Positions 9,401 to 20,336 of a DNA stretch of 64,000 nt are shown one piece after another (within the stretch, counting starts at the first letter, position 1; every line of letters begins with the position of its first letter). Position numbers and translations under genes: made by a program. This DNA comes from Dyadobacter pollutisoli (GTDB taxonomy: Bacteria > Bacteroidota > Bacteroidia > Cytophagales > Spirosomataceae), in contig NZ_CP112998.1 in NCBI RefSeq assembly GCF_026625565.1, forward strand, positions 4,218,501 through 4,282,500. Reading direction: 5' to 3'. The notes under the pieces were generated by a model. It made no database searches. It was not told where the DNA came from and saw only the letters and a list, made by a program, of their open reading frames with translations.

Positions 9401-9451
9401 GTGTATCCTCAATCCAGATCATTCCTTGGCGGAATTCAGGTAACATTCTAA
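6425..9451 (+). CDS. SusC/RagA-family TonB-dependent outer-membrane transporter
   Basis: A complete 1008-residue SusC-type importer. Signal peptide 1-24 is cleaved near FAQG; residues 27-100 form the CarboxypepD-regulatory-like domain (VTGKVTDEKGEGIPGASV); the TonB-box-like EEVVVVGYGTQ spans 105-115; the plug follows (VAGVQINQNSGAPGG, IRIRGTNSINGSSEPLYVIDGI in two parts, DASASAIYGARAANGVVLI); then the 22-strand barrel ends in GGIQVTF. The SusD partner starts 33 bp downstream. It is divergent from the zinc-ribbon LacI regulator, which suggests sugar-responsive control. Later genes for deacetylation, GH2 and toroid hydrolases point to a branched or acetylated, possibly uronate-containing glycan, but this is inference. 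Confidence 0.96.
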   Translation: MKKKIHHLFLLLGMCLGTMQTVFAQGQTVTGKVTDEKGEGIPGASVTVKGTQVGTLTTAEGTYSLEAPGNGTLVFSFVGYLKEEIAISNRSSVNISLKTDTKALEEVVVVGYGTQRKVETTGSIASVKASDLVQTPVANIAQGLQARVAGVQINQNSGAPGGNISVRIRGTNSINGSSEPLYVIDGIQISNGGGITDVSPLSTINPNDIESVEVLKDASASAIYGARAANGVVLITTKRGKNGATRVTFDSYYGTQKVNKTLDVLNASEFAQLENEVFKNTYYPDPASLGEGVNWQSYIFRKAPIQNHQLSVNGGNEKTQLALSLNYFDQEGTFIGSGFKRYSYRLNLDHRLSKSIKIGTSILGSYSVNDGIQTGGENIGDGGAVLSSVLGAAIGAPPTLKPYREDGSIFPFGEQAGGQYREVVNPLNFAAALNKRDIKRTLANLYGEANLFEGLTYRASFNIDQRAELYDGYSPRSIINKSDLNDNSGSGTKANANYLALLHESILTYSTNFGKNHSFKATAVFGTQLEQSNSNTMNASGFPNDATQNEAMQLALTRTVSSGRSSQRLDSYMARVNYGFKDKFFLDLTARADGSSKFGANHKYGVFPAISAAYRLIEESFMKDLTWLSDLKLRGSFGITGNAGGINPYQSLSTAAATGSDYLINHTYTTGINPTGIANPDLRWERSVQSNIGLDISLLNNRVSVIADLYRKKTDDLLYVKTLPLSSGYGSITGNYASLENKGLELAVNARILNGALKWDVSANATINRNKVLDLDGGVTNERFVTTYTVLKVGQPLGMFKTYVFDGVNQTGDAILPGYDGRLGGHKIKDVTGDGLISAADQVIVGNPNPKFIYGFSTNLAYKGFDLGVFISGSQGNDIYNASRLSFENPLGQRNLLKGVVNRWSPTNPSNQYVSGAQGGRLPISNYVVEDGSYMRCKNLTLGYTLPKMKWVQGIRLYVSANNLFTITDYSGYDPEVNTYAGSNTVIGVDNFVYPQSRSFLGGIQVTF

Positions 9452-9484
9452 AATCCTCAACGCTGATTTCTTAGCATTCAAAAT

Positions 9485-10978
9485 ATGAAAAAGACATTTA
9501 AAATAACCGCAAGCTTATGTACCCTGGCAGCGTCCATTATGCTGCCGTCCTGCGAGTTGAACGAAACGATTTACTCGTCCATTTATACCGAAGATTTTTA
9601 CAAAACTGCCTCTGACGCTGAAAAAGGGCTCGTAGCAGTTTATGGAGCATTGGGTAGCCTGGGCGGTGCGCCAGCACTCACGCTCATCGCCGATTTCAGT
9701 GACGACCAAACCTACCCTCGCGGTGTAGTGGGCAGAAACACATTGACATTATTCACTTATGATGTCAATTATACCACCCAGAAAAGCAACAGCCGGGTGT
9801 TTGAATCGCCACAGCAGATCTGGCAGGCTTGTTACGGTGGTATCGAAAAGGCCAATTGGGTCATTGCCAAGGTTCCCAATGCGACAATGGATGAAACCCG
9901 AAAGAAACAGATCCTCGGCGAAGCATACTTCCTGCGCGCTTTTTATCACTGGTTTTTGACAAAAAACTTCGGTGATATTCCGATCAAGATCACGCCAAGC
10001 TATACAGAAGAAGAAGCGTTGACGGCGAAGAGCCCGAAAGCGGATGTGTACAAGCAGATTTATGCCGATCTGGACCTGGCTACTTCGGCAGGATTGCCCT
10101 CTTTCCCGTCGGTAGTAAAAGGTCGTGCTTCTAACGAGGCTGCGCTTGCGCTTTATGCCAAAGCCGCATTGTATAATGAAGATTGGGCCAAAGCATTAGA
10201 AAAAGCAAAGGCAACTATCGCTACGAATAAGCATGCTCTTTTGCCAAATGTGGTGGATGTTTACCGATATGACAACGAAGATGCTGCCCGTCTCGAAAAC
10301 ATTTTCGCTTACGAGGTTGATCCTGTTTCACCGGGATTGGGCCACCAGTTGGTAGGCTTGTGCGGGCCGGCAGGTAGTGCTGCGCCTGCTTATGCGAGAA
10401 CTTCTTTTGGGTCAATGTTTGCGTATCAGTCGTTTTTTAACTCCTTCGATCCTGCCGACAAACGCCGCACTTTGCTGGATACCAACTACATTGATAAAGC
10501 TGGAAAAATCGTTCCGCAGAAAAGCATCACCCCGATCACAACACAGGGTGTACTGATCAAAAAATACCAGGACCCGGTGTCTACCATTGGTTTGATCCCC
10601 AACATTCCTATTCTGAGAATGCCGGATGTATACCTGATCGCTGCCGAAGCAGAAGCACGTTTGAATGGCCCGACCGCCGCCGCTTACGAATACGTGAATA
10701 TGGTGAGAAACCGCGCCGGGTTACCAAATTTGAAAGCCGGGCTTGCCAAAGACGCATTCATCGAAGCCGTTTTGCAGGAGCGCGCCTGGGAATTTTTTGC
10801 AGAAGGTGATCGCTGGTATGACCTTACCCGCACCGGCAAATTCCTGACGGTGATCCCGAAAGCGGTCAACAGCGTGTACCCGGTCCGTAATGTGACACCC
10901 AAAAACAAATATTTCCCAATCCCGCAGGACGAAATCAATGCCAATTCGAAATTGGAACAAAACCCAGATTGGAAATGA
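9485..10978 (+). CDS. SusD/RagB-family nutrient-binding lipoprotein
   Basis: A 497-residue SusD homologue. The signal peptide ends in LPSC with lipidated Cys23. The characteristic early segment (FYKTASDAEKGLVAVYGALG), the TPR-like helices (ILGEAYFLRAFYHWFLTKNFGDIPI) and the C-terminal block (MPDVYLIAAEAEARLNG, ERAWEFFAEGDRWYDLTRTG, KYFPIPQDEINAN) are all visible. It follows its SusC by 33 bp. The downstream gap carries short tandem repeats and hairpins but no strong terminator, so read-through into the flavin cassette is possible. Confidence 0.96.
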   Translation: MKKTFKITASLCTLAASIMLPSCELNETIYSSIYTEDFYKTASDAEKGLVAVYGALGSLGGAPALTLIADFSDDQTYPRGVVGRNTLTLFTYDVNYTTQKSNSRVFESPQQIWQACYGGIEKANWVIAKVPNATMDETRKKQILGEAYFLRAFYHWFLTKNFGDIPIKITPSYTEEEALTAKSPKADVYKQIYADLDLATSAGLPSFPSVVKGRASNEAALALYAKAALYNEDWAKALEKAKATIATNKHALLPNVVDVYRYDNEDAARLENIFAYEVDPVSPGLGHQLVGLCGPAGSAAPAYARTSFGSMFAYQSFFNSFDPADKRRTLLDTNYIDKAGKIVPQKSITPITTQGVLIKKYQDPVSTIGLIPNIPILRMPDVYLIAAEAEARLNGPTAAAYEYVNMVRNRAGLPNLKAGLAKDAFIEAVLQERAWEFFAEGDRWYDLTRTGKFLTVIPKAVNSVYPVRNVTPKNKYFPIPQDEINANSKLEQNPDWK

Positions 10979-10989
10979 ATTTTGAATTT

Positions 10990-11031
10990 TGAATGAGTGA
11001 ATGAGCGAATGAATGAATGAATGAATGAATG
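10990..11031. repeat. GAAT/GAGT tetranucleotide tract
   Basis: About ten tetranucleotide units (GAATGAGT, GAATGAGC, then repeated GAAT) directly after the susD stop. It is noncoding and likely length-variable. Confidence 0.7.
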
Positions 11032-11064
11032 TTGTTAGGTACGATGGATGACCATTTTCAGTCA

Positions 11065-11134
11065 GAACCCCATCGGGGTTCCCTGTTACTAGAAATAATA
11101 ATACCAATTTAACCGCCGAGCCCCAGCGGGGCTC
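11065..11134. repeat. Two related short hairpins (REP-like)
   Basis: GAACCCC-atc-GGGGTTC at 11065-11081 and GAGCCCC-agc-GGGGCTC at 11118-11134 are both perfect 7-bp stems followed by CCTGTT. They differ by a compensated A-T to G-C pair, which supports selection or copying of the stem. The second lies 11 bp before the next start codon. Confidence 0.65.
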
Positions 11135-11145
11135 CCTGTTTATTA

Positions 11146-12077
11146 ATGTTCAAAACACTTCTTTTTTTGATGACACTTGCACTTTTCAATTCTCCGACTT
11201 GGGGAATTGAAAAAGTTCGTGAATTCAAAATTGTCGAAAATGATACCTTGACTTATACATTAAAACTGGCACTGGATGAGAGCGGCAGGCCGCAATATTT
11301 TTTTAGAAACATTTTCACACCGGTTTGCTATACCAATGAATGCAAACCGGTGCATATTAACTTTTATTGGGACCTGCTTGGCAACTATGTACGATTTGAT
11401 CTACCCAAAAATAAAGTGCTGACGAAGGTGGATCACGACGAGTTTAAGGAAGAGGATTACGAAAAATTGCAGGATATCCTTGCCCAGCCCAACTCCATTT
11501 TCGCCGACCTTAAAATGGAAGACCTGATCGTAAAAGGTACCGAAAGCCTGACCGATTCGGTAGATGCCAAAGCGGGCGCAACACTAAAAACCATTAAAAA
11601 TCAGGTAATCGACGGGGCGGTGTACACCTGCTATACATTATGGCACATTGCATACGGAAAAGCCGTCCCCGAAATGCAAAAAATCATCGCTGGTTATACG
11701 AATGAAAACTTGCTGCACGAATTTCTGACCAGTACCAACCACAATTATCAATACTGGGCAATGGCGAAGGTGACGGACAAAAATGGAATAGTTCAAAAAC
11801 CATTTGAATCCGACATTGAAAAGGTCATTGGTGGAAAAAACATTTTCACAGCCAGGTATGCCTTGCAACATACAAACGGCCAGTTTTTCACTGGTGAGCA
11901 AAGACAAAACTGGCTCTGGAAAACATTCCAAAAATCGTCATACGCGCTACAAACAGCCATTTTAAAGAAACTGACCACTATTCCCTTAACCCCATCATTG
12001 AAAAAGAACCTGAAAACGGCCGCTCCTTCATCCAACGAAGAGCAGTCAAGACTAATCAACGCCATACTCACCAATCA

Positions 12078-12081
<4 letters not shown>
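11146..12081 (+). CDS. Exported protein with a flavinylation-like motif, probable FMN carrier
   Basis: A 311-residue protein with a signal peptide (MFKTLLFLMTLALFNSPTWG). I do not recognise a named family for the whole length. Residues 140-146 read DAKAGAT, close to the ApbE target motif Dgx(S/T)GAT, with Thr146 as the predicted FMN attachment site. The following segment (LKTIKNQVIDGAVYTCYTLWHIAYG) continues a compact domain, and a CX4C pair sits at C61/C66. The ApbE transferase is encoded two genes downstream, and the stop codon overlaps the FAD oxidoreductase start as ATGA, implying coupled translation. I infer a periplasmic electron carrier for that enzyme. The weak points are Ala in place of Ser/Thr at 143 and no experimental homologue known to me. 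Confidence 0.7.
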
Positions 12082-14603
<2,522 letters not shown>

Positions 14604-14621
14604 TAAGTTTTGTTTAAATCA

Positions 14622-15638
14622 ATGATAATGAATCGATTTGCCGGAGTAGTTTGTTTTTTAATGTCCTGGACGCTGCCTCTTTCCGATGAGGCAGCAACTT
14701 TGGAAACACCAATGGTCTCCATTAGCGGAGAGGCACAAGGGACCACTTATCATATCAAATACTTCGATGGCCAAAACCGAAATTTCAAGGTTCAAATTGA
14801 TTCGATCCTGACAGAATTTGACAAATCACTTTCCAATTACCGGAAAGACTCGGAGATCGCCGAGTTCAACAAGTCCAGTTCACTGACATTCCGGCTACCT
14901 TATTTTTATCCTGTTTTAAAAAAATCAGAAGAAATATTTAATGCAACTGACGGCGCTTTTGACCCGACGATCATGCCGCTGGTGGAAGCCTACGGATTTG
15001 GCCCTAAAAAGAAAATAGACCCTGAGAATGCTAATGTTGATTCGCTGTTGCAACTGATCGGTTTTCAGAACATTCAGTTTAACAAAACCTCGGTCAGCAA
15101 AAAGAAGCCGCACATCAGGCTTGATTTCAATGGAATTGCCCAGGGTTACTCGGTTGACATTATTGGCCATTTTCTTGAAACTAAAAATATAAACCGGTTT
15201 ATGGTCGAGATAGGTGGCGAGGTGGTTTGCAAAGGAAAAAAGAACGATGGACAGTACTGGGTTGCAGGGATAGAAAATCCGCTGGTTCCCGGCACATTGC
15301 ATTCATCCATTGTGCTCGCCGACCGCGCCATGACGACGGCTGGAAATTACCGGAATCATTTCAAGAAAAATGGACAGGTTTTCAATCACATTATAAACCC
15401 CAAAACCGGGTCGATGGAGCAAAGTTCGGTACTGAGCGTGACGGTGATTGCCAAAGATGCGATCACAGCGGACGGCTACGACACAGCTTTTTTTGTAATG
15501 GGCCTGGATGGTATCAAACGATTTTTGACCAAGAGAAAAGATATAGATGTGTACGTTCTATACACCAACGACGAAGGCAAAATGGAGGCTTTTGTGACCG
15601 AAGGAATTAAGAATTTTATTAAAGAAACAGCGAATTAA
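14622..15638 (+). CDS. apbE: ApbE FAD:protein FMN transferase
   Basis: Attaches FMN from FAD to Thr or Ser of target proteins, Mg-dependent, outside the cytoplasmic membrane. Family blocks are clear: SGEAQGTTYHIKYF near the N terminus, GAFDPTIMPLVEAYGFG, LDFNGIAQGYSVDII, VEIGGEVVCKG, WVAGIENP, AMTTAGNYRNHF, FNHIINPKTG and ITADGYDTAFFVMG with its metal-binding Asp. I chose the ATG at 14622 over an upstream TTG at 14610; it gives 338 residues with an N-terminal hydrophobic export segment (FAGVVCFLMSWTLPL). It starts 18 bp after the FAD oxidoreductase, and the next gene starts on the base after its stop. The probable substrate is the 11146-12081 protein. Confidence 0.93.
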   Translation: MIMNRFAGVVCFLMSWTLPLSDEAATLETPMVSISGEAQGTTYHIKYFDGQNRNFKVQIDSILTEFDKSLSNYRKDSEIAEFNKSSSLTFRLPYFYPVLKKSEEIFNATDGAFDPTIMPLVEAYGFGPKKKIDPENANVDSLLQLIGFQNIQFNKTSVSKKKPHIRLDFNGIAQGYSVDIIGHFLETKNINRFMVEIGGEVVCKGKKNDGQYWVAGIENPLVPGTLHSSIVLADRAMTTAGNYRNHFKKNGQVFNHIINPKTGSMEQSSVLSVTVIAKDAITADGYDTAFFVMGLDGIKRFLTKRKDIDVYVLYTNDEGKMEAFVTEGIKNFIKETAN

Positions 15639-18209
15639 ATGCGAATTTCCATAACCCTTTTCCTGAACATTATTTTGCTGGGCAGCGTCTTCGCCCAGAA
15701 GAAAATCGTCAATTCGCTATCCAATGACGACATTCAGATTCATTGGCAGCAACAAAATGATAGCTGGCGGATCAACAAGATTTTGGTAAAAAAAGACGGC
15801 AAATGGGTGCAGGGACTCACTCCTTCCGGCGAGTACACATTACTCTATTCCGACACCAAAACTTCCGCCGAACCCAAAGAGACATTTGAAAAAATTACAG
15901 GCGGCAAATTCCCGGAGGACAACTACCATTACCAGCAGGAACAGTGGAAAGAAAGCACCACCGAGGTTTCATTGAACACAGCCGGCCAGGCTTTTCATTT
16001 TCTACCATCATCATTGCAGGCCAAAAATGGAGAACTGGAATTCAAGAAGGAAACCGAGGCGGCTACGGTTGTGGCAAACTGGAAACTCGACCCAAATTTC
16101 CCGGGTGACGTGCTGGTTACCATGACATTGACCCCGAAAAAGAAGGGCTATTTTTCACTGGCTACACCCACATTAGCAACTGTACCCACAGAACAAATGG
16201 CGTGGATATCGGTACCGGGCTACTTTCAAAGTAACTTTTTACAGAAAAATTTCGCGCTCGCATATGCATACGGACATGGCGCACCCGCCCGCCCGGTTGT
16301 TTACCGCGAACGTTGCGCCACCACGCTGAGCCCGCTGGTGAGTACCAAAAACGGCATCACATTGTCAGTCATTCCGGAGCCAGGGCTGGCGAGAGATCCG
16401 TGGGCGAAAGACAAAATCACGCAAACGGACTGGTTTTTAGGTTTGTCGCACATGAACCGTAAAGCCCAGCTTTCTCCTACCCTTTATTACCCGGTGTTGG
16501 GTGAACCAAAGTCGGAGCGTAATGCCGGAGAAACGATCAGCTACTCATTCCGGTACAGCCTTATTGCAGGCGACTGGTTCCAGGCTGCGAAGCATGCTGC
16601 TAATGATATTTACAAATTCCGCGAGACGCTGGCACTTCGGCAAAGCAAACAATCGCTGACCGACCGCATTGAAAAAATGCACCATTACCTCACCGATCCG
16701 GCAACTTCGATGTGGAACATTGAGGAGTTTGAAGGGAAAAAGATTGGTGCTCAATCCTATCTCGGTGGAGTGGTAGGCTCCAATAAAGACGCAATGAAAA
16801 ACGCGGATTACGGTGCAATGTGGATGCTGGCCAATGCTACCAACGATCCCGAACTGAAAGAAAAAGTATTGCCCCCCGCACTCAATTTCAAACTGGTACA
16901 GCAAGAAACTGATAAAGGATTTTTTGACGGTGCCATTGAGGGTCAGTATTATTTGGCCAAAAGCAAAAAATTCGTCGAAGAATGGGGCGAGGTGGTGGAA
17001 CCTATCGCACTGACTTACTATGTGTTACTCGACATGGGGAATATGCTTTTGTTTGATGCTAATAATACCGAGCTCAAAAACAGGCTGCGCCTTGGTGCGG
17101 ATAAATTGCTTAACTGGCAGCGTGCAGACGGCAGCTGGGCAGTGGCTTACGACCGCAAAACGGAACAAGAACTTTTCAAAGATATCAAAGATGTAAGACC
17201 GACTTTCTACGGAATGATCGTGGCTTACCGACTTTTGAAAGATGAAAAATACCTGAAAGCGGCGCAAAAAGGCGCGGATTGGTTTATCAAAAATGCAGTT
17301 GAAACCGGCGCATTTCTGGGCGTTTGTGGCGATGCACGCTACGCTCCCGACTTTGCGACTGGCCAGTCAGCGCAGGCGTTGCTTGACCTTTATGATTTGA
17401 CCAAAAACAAAAAGTACCAGGACGCAGCCATCACCTGCGCGAAAATTTACACCACTTCCATCTATACCCACCCCATCGCCAATCACAATGCTAAATCGGT
17501 GAATGGCGTCGCGAGGGAAGACTGGGAGATCAGTCAGACCGGGCTTAGCTTTGAACATGGCGGCATTTTCGGTTCTGCTACACGCCATGGCCCTATCCAG
17601 CTGGCCAGCCATGCGGGAATGTTTATCAGGATGTCGCAGCTGACCAACGAACCCATTTTTGCCGATATGGCGCGCTCGGCGGCGATTGGACGGGATGCAT
17701 TTGTAGACAGCAAAACGAGTGTGGCTTCCTACTATTGGAATGCGATGAACCGCGGCGCCGGCCCCTACCCGCATCATGCGTGGTGGCAGATCGGCTGGAT
17801 CACCGATTATTTGCTTTCAGAAGTAGCATTGCGATCTGCTGGAAAAGTGGAGTTCCCGAGAGGCTTTGTAACACCCAAAGTTGGTCCGCATCAAACCTAT
17901 GGCTTCGAGGCGGGGAAGGTGTACGGAGAAAAAGCTAATCTGGTCATTCGCGAAGGATTTGTAGCGGGTATTCAGCCGACGGTAGACTGCATTTTGGCTG
18001 AGAATACCTCCAAAAATGAAGCGTACGTCATCCTTTTGAACAACCGTGCACAGCCTTCCAACGGGAAACTAACATTTGATCCTGACAAATGGGCTGCTGG
18101 TAAAAAGGTCAAAAATATTGCCAAAACTGTTTCGGGAGAAGCTATCAGCACTGCTTCGTATCAATTGCCTGGATTTGGAATGGAGGTATACACTGTGCGG
18201 TTTGAGTAA
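15639..18209 (+). CDS. Exported (alpha/alpha)6-toroid glycosidase-like protein
   Basis: An 856-residue exported protein (signal peptide to VFAQ, residue 20). Residues 20-330 look like beta-sandwich. About 340-720 has repeated helical hairpins with the pattern of six-hairpin glycosidases (LLNWQRADGSWAVAYD, FYGMIVAYRLLKDEKYLKAA, FATGQSAQALLDLYDL, GPIQLASHAGMFIRMSQ). The C-terminal 100 residues are again beta-rich. I do not recognise an exact GH or PL family, so hydrolase or lyase activity is inferred from fold and context. It is directly adjacent to apbE and 38 bp upstream of the acetylesterase, so it belongs to the same operon and probably acts in the periplasm on imported oligosaccharides. 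Confidence 0.75.
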   Translation: MRISITLFLNIILLGSVFAQKKIVNSLSNDDIQIHWQQQNDSWRINKILVKKDGKWVQGLTPSGEYTLLYSDTKTSAEPKETFEKITGGKFPEDNYHYQQEQWKESTTEVSLNTAGQAFHFLPSSLQAKNGELEFKKETEAATVVANWKLDPNFPGDVLVTMTLTPKKKGYFSLATPTLATVPTEQMAWISVPGYFQSNFLQKNFALAYAYGHGAPARPVVYRERCATTLSPLVSTKNGITLSVIPEPGLARDPWAKDKITQTDWFLGLSHMNRKAQLSPTLYYPVLGEPKSERNAGETISYSFRYSLIAGDWFQAAKHAANDIYKFRETLALRQSKQSLTDRIEKMHHYLTDPATSMWNIEEFEGKKIGAQSYLGGVVGSNKDAMKNADYGAMWMLANATNDPELKEKVLPPALNFKLVQQETDKGFFDGAIEGQYYLAKSKKFVEEWGEVVEPIALTYYVLLDMGNMLLFDANNTELKNRLRLGADKLLNWQRADGSWAVAYDRKTEQELFKDIKDVRPTFYGMIVAYRLLKDEKYLKAAQKGADWFIKNAVETGAFLGVCGDARYAPDFATGQSAQALLDLYDLTKNKKYQDAAITCAKIYTTSIYTHPIANHNAKSVNGVAREDWEISQTGLSFEHGGIFGSATRHGPIQLASHAGMFIRMSQLTNEPIFADMARSAAIGRDAFVDSKTSVASYYWNAMNRGAGPYPHHAWWQIGWITDYLLSEVALRSAGKVEFPRGFVTPKVGPHQTYGFEAGKVYGEKANLVIREGFVAGIQPTVDCILAENTSKNEAYVILLNNRAQPSNGKLTFDPDKWAAGKKVKNIAKTVSGEAISTASYQLPGFGMEVYTVRFE

Positions 18210-18247
18210 GGTTTTTAGTAAAAAATATTGAGTAATTATTTCAAAAA

Positions 18248-20224
18248 ATGATTCGCATTAGCATTGGGATATTCATTCTGTTTAGTGTTTTCGCCAGCCA
18301 ATTTACTTTGGCAGACGGAATAAAAATGCCCTGGTTTTTTAGCGATAATATGGTGTTACAACGTCAGAAACCTATTCATTTTTGGGGAACGGCTGCGCCG
18401 AAATCTACATTCACCATTGATTTTAATGGAGAAAAGAAAAAGGTAAAAGCAGAGCCGGGCGGCAACTGGAAAGTAACTTTTTCAGCACGGGAAGCCGGCG
18501 GACCTTATGAGATCAATGTGGTTTCGGATAGCTCATTTTCTTTCAAAAACGTAATGATCGGGGATGTCTGGCTTTGTTCCGGGCAATCGAATATGGAATG
18601 GCCGGTAAGCAAGGTATTTAATGCTTCCTACGAACTCAAAAACGCCGATCTGCCGCAGATCCGGTCTTTTACGGTTGCGAGAGAGATCAGTACCAATCCT
18701 CAGAGTAACACAACCAAAGCATTCTGGCAAGTCTCTACTCCTGAAAATGCTGCGGCTTTTTCGGCAGTTGCTTACTTTTTTGCGAAAGAAATTTACAGGA
18801 CACAACACATTCCAATCGGCATTATCCACTCTTCCTGGGGAGGCACTTTTATCGAGCCCTGGATCGGGCTGCAAAGCATGAATGAGCATCCTGATTTCAA
18901 AGAACTGGCCGACAAATTCAATGCTAAATACAAGGGTAACAATGCGCTTGAAATGAGCCAGCAGGCCTATGCTACGGGTTCACAAAAATGGATGGAAAAT
19001 TTGTGGAAAAGCGACAGCGGTTTTGTTGAAAAGTGGTATTCGCCAGCCTATCAGCCCAAGAATTGGAAAAAACTGATCGCTCCCGACTACTGGGAAAATC
19101 ACGGCCTGCAAGATTTTGACGGAGTTGTGTGGCTACGCAAAGAAGTGAATGTACCTGCTTCGATGGCTGATAAACCACTCCTTTTGAACCTCGAAACATT
19201 GAAAGATTACGACATTACCTATTTCAACGGAACCGAAATCGCACGCGGGACCTGGCAGCCGGGCAGAAGAATTTATACCATCCCAAAAGAATCGGTAAAA
19301 CAAGGCAAAAACCTGATTTCCATCCGACTTGAAAACTTGTCCGGATTGGGCGGTTTTACCAGTCGGGACGCTACTCAGCTATGGCTTAAAGAACTCTCAG
19401 AGTCAGAAAATCCATTGATAATCCCATTGTCTGGTGAGTGGCTTTTCAAGAGCAGTCTGGCTATAAATGCGTACCCTGCCAAACCAGCAGATCCTTCTGA
19501 AAACCGAAAAAATCCATCGGTAATTTATAATGCCATGATCGCACCTTTTGCTGATTTGGGGTTAAAAGGGTTTCTCTGGTACCAGGGCGAGGCCAATGCT
19601 TCCGATGCTGCCAAGTACAAAAAGTCGCTGCCGCTGCTGATTTCCGATTGGCGAAAACAATTTAACCAGGGAGAATTACCATTTATCATCGCGCAACTGG
19701 CAGGTTACGGTGCACTGACTCCCAATCCTGTTGAATCAAACTGGGCTGAACTACGCGAGGCGCAAATGGCGACGCTAGCTGTTCCGCAAACCGGCCTGGC
19801 GGTTACCATTGATGTCGGAAATCCTTACGATGTCCACCCGATTTATAAACAGCAGGTCGGCCAACGAATGGCAGCCGAAGCCAGAAGGATTTGCTACGGT
19901 GAAAACGGCCTCCAAACCTCTCCATTGTACGAATCGATGCAAATTGAAGGCAATAAGATCCGCTTGAAATTCAAATATGCAACGAATGGATTGAAGCCCA
20001 AAGAAGGCGCTTTGAAAGGATTTGCGATTGCGGGAGAAGACAAAAAATTTGTTTGGGCAAAAACCAAAATTGAAGGAAATGAAGTGATCGTTTGGCAGGA
20101 TGGCATTGATAATCCGAAAACCGTACGCTATGCCTGGTCGGGCAGCCCGGTGGAAAGCAACGGCGCCAATCTTTACAACCAGACGGGCTACCCCGCCTCC
20201 CCATTCCGAACCGACAAACCGTAA
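18248..20224 (+). CDS. SGNH-type sialate/carbohydrate O-acetylesterase
   Basis: A 658-residue exported esterase that removes acetyl groups from sugars. Signal peptide to about residue 22 (FTLAD). The SASA-family start IKMPWFFSDNMVLQRQ is followed by GDVWLCSGQSNMEWPV with nucleophile Ser114 in GQSN. Residues about 270-400 form an inserted galactose-binding-like beta domain. Later come FLWYQGEAN and the DVHP motif near the C terminus, supplying the catalytic Asp/His region. It is co-directional with the toroid protein and symporter. The exact sugar (sialate, xylan, pectin or other) cannot be read from sequence. Confidence 0.9.
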   Translation: MIRISIGIFILFSVFASQFTLADGIKMPWFFSDNMVLQRQKPIHFWGTAAPKSTFTIDFNGEKKKVKAEPGGNWKVTFSAREAGGPYEINVVSDSSFSFKNVMIGDVWLCSGQSNMEWPVSKVFNASYELKNADLPQIRSFTVAREISTNPQSNTTKAFWQVSTPENAAAFSAVAYFFAKEIYRTQHIPIGIIHSSWGGTFIEPWIGLQSMNEHPDFKELADKFNAKYKGNNALEMSQQAYATGSQKWMENLWKSDSGFVEKWYSPAYQPKNWKKLIAPDYWENHGLQDFDGVVWLRKEVNVPASMADKPLLLNLETLKDYDITYFNGTEIARGTWQPGRRIYTIPKESVKQGKNLISIRLENLSGLGGFTSRDATQLWLKELSESENPLIIPLSGEWLFKSSLAINAYPAKPADPSENRKNPSVIYNAMIAPFADLGLKGFLWYQGEANASDAAKYKKSLPLLISDWRKQFNQGELPFIIAQLAGYGALTPNPVESNWAELREAQMATLAVPQTGLAVTIDVGNPYDVHPIYKQQVGQRMAAEARRICYGENGLQTSPLYESMQIEGNKIRLKFKYATNGLKPKEGALKGFAIAGEDKKFVWAKTKIEGNEVIVWQDGIDNPKTVRYAWSGSPVESNGANLYNQTGYPASPFRTDKP

Positions 20225-20300
20225 AGAATAGTACGAAGCGCCGCTAGTAACGATCGCTCATTTGGAATAAAAACATTAAAACTCGAATACAACTAAAAAT

Positions 20301-20332
20301 GCCGACAGCCGACCGCTGAAAGCCGACAGCCA
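20301..20332. repeat. GCCGACAGCCGA-type dispersed repeat, copy R1
   Basis: A GCCGA/AGCCGA-rich tract between the esterase and the symporter. It is related to tracts at 28477, 30431, 30487, 35197, 35232 and 59258. Confidence 0.7.
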
Positions 20333-20336
20333 AAAT

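Noticed and set aside
14610..14621. TTG start for apbE giving four more residues
   Set aside because: An ATG at 14622 follows immediately and gives a normal signal-like N terminus.
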